Source of the DNA: Clostridia bacterium
GTDB lineage: Bacteria > Bacillota > Clostridia > Christensenellales > Borkfalkiaceae
Assembly (NCBI GenBank): GCA_021203865.1
Contig: JAJQAJ010000052.1
Span: 1 to 34,909, forward strand
Direction of reading: 5' to 3'
DNA: 34,909 nucleotides
Below, piece by piece: positions 33,227 through 34,909 of this stretch (positions are counted from its first letter, which is position 1; each line of letters opens with the position of its first letter). The position numbers were made by a program, and so were the translations under genes. Under the pieces are notes generated by a model that saw nothing but the letters and a program-made list of their open reading frames with translations, was not told the origin of the DNA and searched no databases.

Positions 33227-33843
33227 AAAACAACTCACCGAACACAAACCTGAGACACATTCTGATTGTGTGCGAAGGATATGAGGAAACGGAGTACATA
33301 AAAAGGTTGATCGAGTGCGGGGTTTGGGACAGCGAGATCGTCGTCACGGCCATGAACGCAAAATCAATATCAAACATATACTCCGTGTACACATATTCCG
33401 CTCAAAAATACACGTATGACGCCGTCGTGATTTTCTGCGACACGGAAGAACCTCCCTACACCCAGTTTGAGAATTTAAAAAAAAGGATAAGCGACGCCGC
33501 AAAACCTGTTTCCTGGGACAAAATCATAATCTTCGCGAACCCCTGCACCATGCAGATAGTGCTGTCACATTTTGGATATGTCAGACTTAGGACAAACGAC
33601 AAATATGTGAACTCGGGCAAAATCAAGGAGCTCACCGGCGTTGAAAATTATAAAGCGGGAGACAAACAAAGATTCGCAGTCATGAGACAGATAACCCCGG
33701 AAAATTACGGGGTCATGAAAAAAAACATCGAAAAACTGGATGGCGGTGATTATACCGTCACACCAAGCACAAACGTCCTGACACTATTTCACGCTTTGGA
33801 AAACCTTGATTCGGAATGGCTGAATGTTTTCGGACGCAGATAA
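33223..33843 (+). CDS. RloB/AbiLii-like protein with TOPRIM-type fold
   Basis: A 206-residue partner of the preceding ATPase. ILIVCEGYEETEYIKRL (13-29) is the RloB motif with the acidic residue after the first strand. VVIFCDTEEPP supplies the later acidic cluster expected of a TOPRIM-like metal site. FANPCTMQIVLSHFG matches the NPCFE-type helix of RloB proteins. A nuclease role is presumed for the family, not proven here. Overlap of 4 bases with the ATPase gene shows coupled translation. Confidence 0.8.
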   Translation: MKNNSPNTNLRHILIVCEGYEETEYIKRLIECGVWDSEIVVTAMNAKSISNIYSVYTYSAQKYTYDAVVIFCDTEEPPYTQFENLKKRISDAAKPVSWDKIIIFANPCTMQIVLSHFGYVRLRTNDKYVNSGKIKELTGVENYKAGDKQRFAVMRQITPENYGVMKKNIEKLDGGDYTVTPSTNVLTLFHALENLDSEWLNVFGRR

Positions 33844-33865
33844 AACAACGTCAGATTTTTAAATC

Positions 33866-34540
33866 ATGTCAGTAAAAGACAACGTGGCGGCGTTTCTTAG
33901 CGAAATGCCGAAATTCAATCCCTTCGGCGAAAAGGTGACTCTCCTCGCGGCCGTCAAAACGCAGAGCGTCGATGCGATCAACGAGGCCGTTGACGCGGGC
34001 ATAACCGACATAGGCGACAACCACGCCCAGGAGTTTCGGGACAAATACGACCTCATTCGGGGAAACCCCAAGCGTCACTTCATAGGTCACATTCAAACCA
34101 ACAAAGTAAAATACCTTTTAGGCAGGGTGGACCTCTACCAGTCCGTGGACAGTCTTTCCATCGCCGAATACCTCTCCCGCAAAAGCGTTGAGGCCGGCAT
34201 AAAATCGGACGTGCTTTTGGAGATAAACGCGGGCAGCGAGCTCACAAAAACCGGATTTTCCATGGATGAGTTTCCCGAAATTTTAAAAACGGCGCTGGAT
34301 ATGCCGGGCCTATGCGTTCTGGGAATCATGGCGATGCTCCCCGCCTCGGATGACGAGAAACTTCTTTCGCGTCTCGCGGGCGAGGTTCGCGCGCTTTATG
34401 ATGACATGAAAAAAACCGACGAGGCGACATCGGTTCTGTCCATGGGAATGAGCGGGGACTGGAAAATCTGCGTGGAGAGCGGGGCGAACATGATCCGCAT
34501 CGGCACGGCGCTCTTCGGCGAAAGAAATTACGACAGGTGA
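33866..34540 (+). CDS. yggS: YggS/PROSC-family pyridoxal phosphate homeostasis protein
   Basis: A 224-residue TIM-barrel protein that binds pyridoxal phosphate and keeps its free level balanced. The PLP lysine is K31 in LAAVKTQ. GDNHAQEF stands where GENYVQE is usual, and HFIGHIQTNKVK, SVDSLSIA, GFSMDEF, LGIMAML and LSMGMSGDWKICVESGANMIRIGTALFG are the family signatures. It begins 22 bases after the RloB-like gene; no clear ribosome site is visible, so expression may be low or coupled. An IS21 remnant follows within 20 bases of its stop. Confidence 0.93.
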   Translation: MSVKDNVAAFLSEMPKFNPFGEKVTLLAAVKTQSVDAINEAVDAGITDIGDNHAQEFRDKYDLIRGNPKRHFIGHIQTNKVKYLLGRVDLYQSVDSLSIAEYLSRKSVEAGIKSDVLLEINAGSELTKTGFSMDEFPEILKTALDMPGLCVLGIMAMLPASDDEKLLSRLAGEVRALYDDMKKTDEATSVLSMGMSGDWKICVESGANMIRIGTALFGERNYDR

Positions 34541-34559
34541 CGCGCCTCATCTGTACAGA

Positions 34560-34724
34560 TCATCGCCTGTTATCAGAATGCCCCACGAGATAATTCTCGT
34601 GCATTTTGTTGTATTCGGCGATATACCGATATACAGTGTCTTTGTCGGCCTCGACTGTCTCCGCTATCTTTCGGCAACTCTTGCCTTGACGATAGAGGGT
34701 AATGATGTCTTGTTTGTTCTTCAT
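34560..34724 (-). pseudogene. Truncated IS21-type transposase (istA N-terminus)
   Basis: 54 codons starting MKNKQDIITLYRQGKSCRKI and ending at a TGA in the junction with yggS. The helix-turn-helix (GKSCRKIAETVEADKDTVYRYI) is typical of the N-terminus of IS21-family IstA; the catalytic domain and istB are missing. An AGAAGG ribosome site precedes the ATG. The remnant could still be translated into a DNA-binding peptide. Confidence 0.7.
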
Positions 34725-34741
34725 GGATAACACCTTCTTCT

Positions 34742-34781
34742 GTCCTCCTTATGAGCAGATTTCTTGTCTCATAAGGAGGAC
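34742..34781 (-). promoter_or_regulatory. 14-bp perfect stem-loop ahead of the istA remnant
   Basis: GTCCTCCTTATGAG (34742-34755) and CTCATAAGGAGGAC (34768-34781) pair perfectly around a 12-base loop. In transposase mRNA this would hide the AAGGAGG on the 3' arm, a known way to stop translation from readthrough transcripts. It is followed rightward by ATTTTTTAT, so it could also end yggS-side transcription. Confidence 0.6.
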
Positions 34782-34909
34782 GATTTTTTATTTCGGTGCC
34801 CCCATTTTTAATGAGCTTCTTGTCCCTTTTTTATATTACCATTTACATTTGCAAAATTTGTATCAATAATTTGCCCGAATTTGTATCAAAAATTCATTGT
34901 CCACAGACG

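Larger units (their letters stand above)
34560..34905 (-). mobile_element. Decayed IS21-family element, left end only
   Basis: The outer end reads TGTGGACA on the minus strand at 34905-34898, like IS21-family termini. Inside are two direct copies of AATTTGTATCAA (34855-34866 and 34878-34889, 23-base period), as expected for the multiple terminal repeats bound by IstA. Then comes a hairpin and the istA start. The element is broken 20 bases from yggS. Confidence 0.65.

Noticed and set aside
1-34909. CRISPR arrays, tRNA or rRNA genes
   Set aside because: No regular repeat-spacer pattern and no tRNA or rRNA sequence was recognised on either strand by eye; a covariance search would settle the tRNA question.

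Overview
The window looks like a chromosomal segment of an uncultivated anaerobic Firmicute (Bacillota, Clostridia-like; a Christensenellales-type gut lineage is my guess, not shown). The reasons are a cysteine T-box leader on cysE-cysS, an anti-anti-sigma/anti-sigma/sigma cluster of the SpoIIA/SigB type, an EF-G-like translation GTPase, QueH, an AAA-ATPase/PD-(D/E)XK protein of a kind common in gut anaerobes, and strong Shine-Dalgarno and TTGACA/TATAAT-type promoters with 17-base spacers.

Layout. 1-5439 is leftward: cysS (cut by the window edge) and cysE behind a T-box; a solitary beta-class DNA methyltransferase preceded by an overlapping small ORF; a putative metal exporter; and a MalK-like ABC ATPase whose catalytic motifs are nearly all substituted. 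5578-7161 is a leftward AAA-ATPase/nuclease-fold protein. 7255-7309 is a perfect palindrome between 8-bp direct repeats. 7424-8985 is rightward: queH and a divergent carbamoyltransferase. 9161-13438 is leftward: trmB, an EF-G-like GTPase and an S41 protease. 13779-15278 is a rightward polytopic membrane protein of unknown function.

15619-17276 is a leftward three-gene operon: a three-TM small membrane protein and two TIR-like proteins. It resembles a Thoeris-type defence locus without a recognisable ThsA and is the best candidate here for an undescribed system. 17472-20381 is a 969-residue surface lipoprotein with a beta-helix, preceded by a structured leader. 20947-22701 is a leftward STAS / degenerate kinase / sigma factor / kinase operon.

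22932-33843 is rightward. Citrate synthase has its own promoter and terminator. Then comes a branched-chain amino acid operon, ilvB-ilvN-ilvD-(DUF4097-like gene)-leuC-leuD-leuB. It is followed after 21 bp by an AAA ATPase/RloB-like pair resembling the AbiL (RloAB) abortive-infection system, and then by a YggS-family PLP protein. The window ends in a decayed IS21-family element (34560-34905).

Working together: cysE and cysS are probably sensed jointly through uncharged tRNA-Cys. The ilv/leu genes supply most of the valine/isoleucine/leucine pathway (ilvC and leuA are not in the window). The two defence-like loci and the orphan methyltransferase are accessory insertions in otherwise housekeeping DNA. 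A 14-bp element, GGTTAAAATTAACC, recurs upstream of three separate transcription units and may mark a shared regulator. No tRNA, rRNA or CRISPR array was found.
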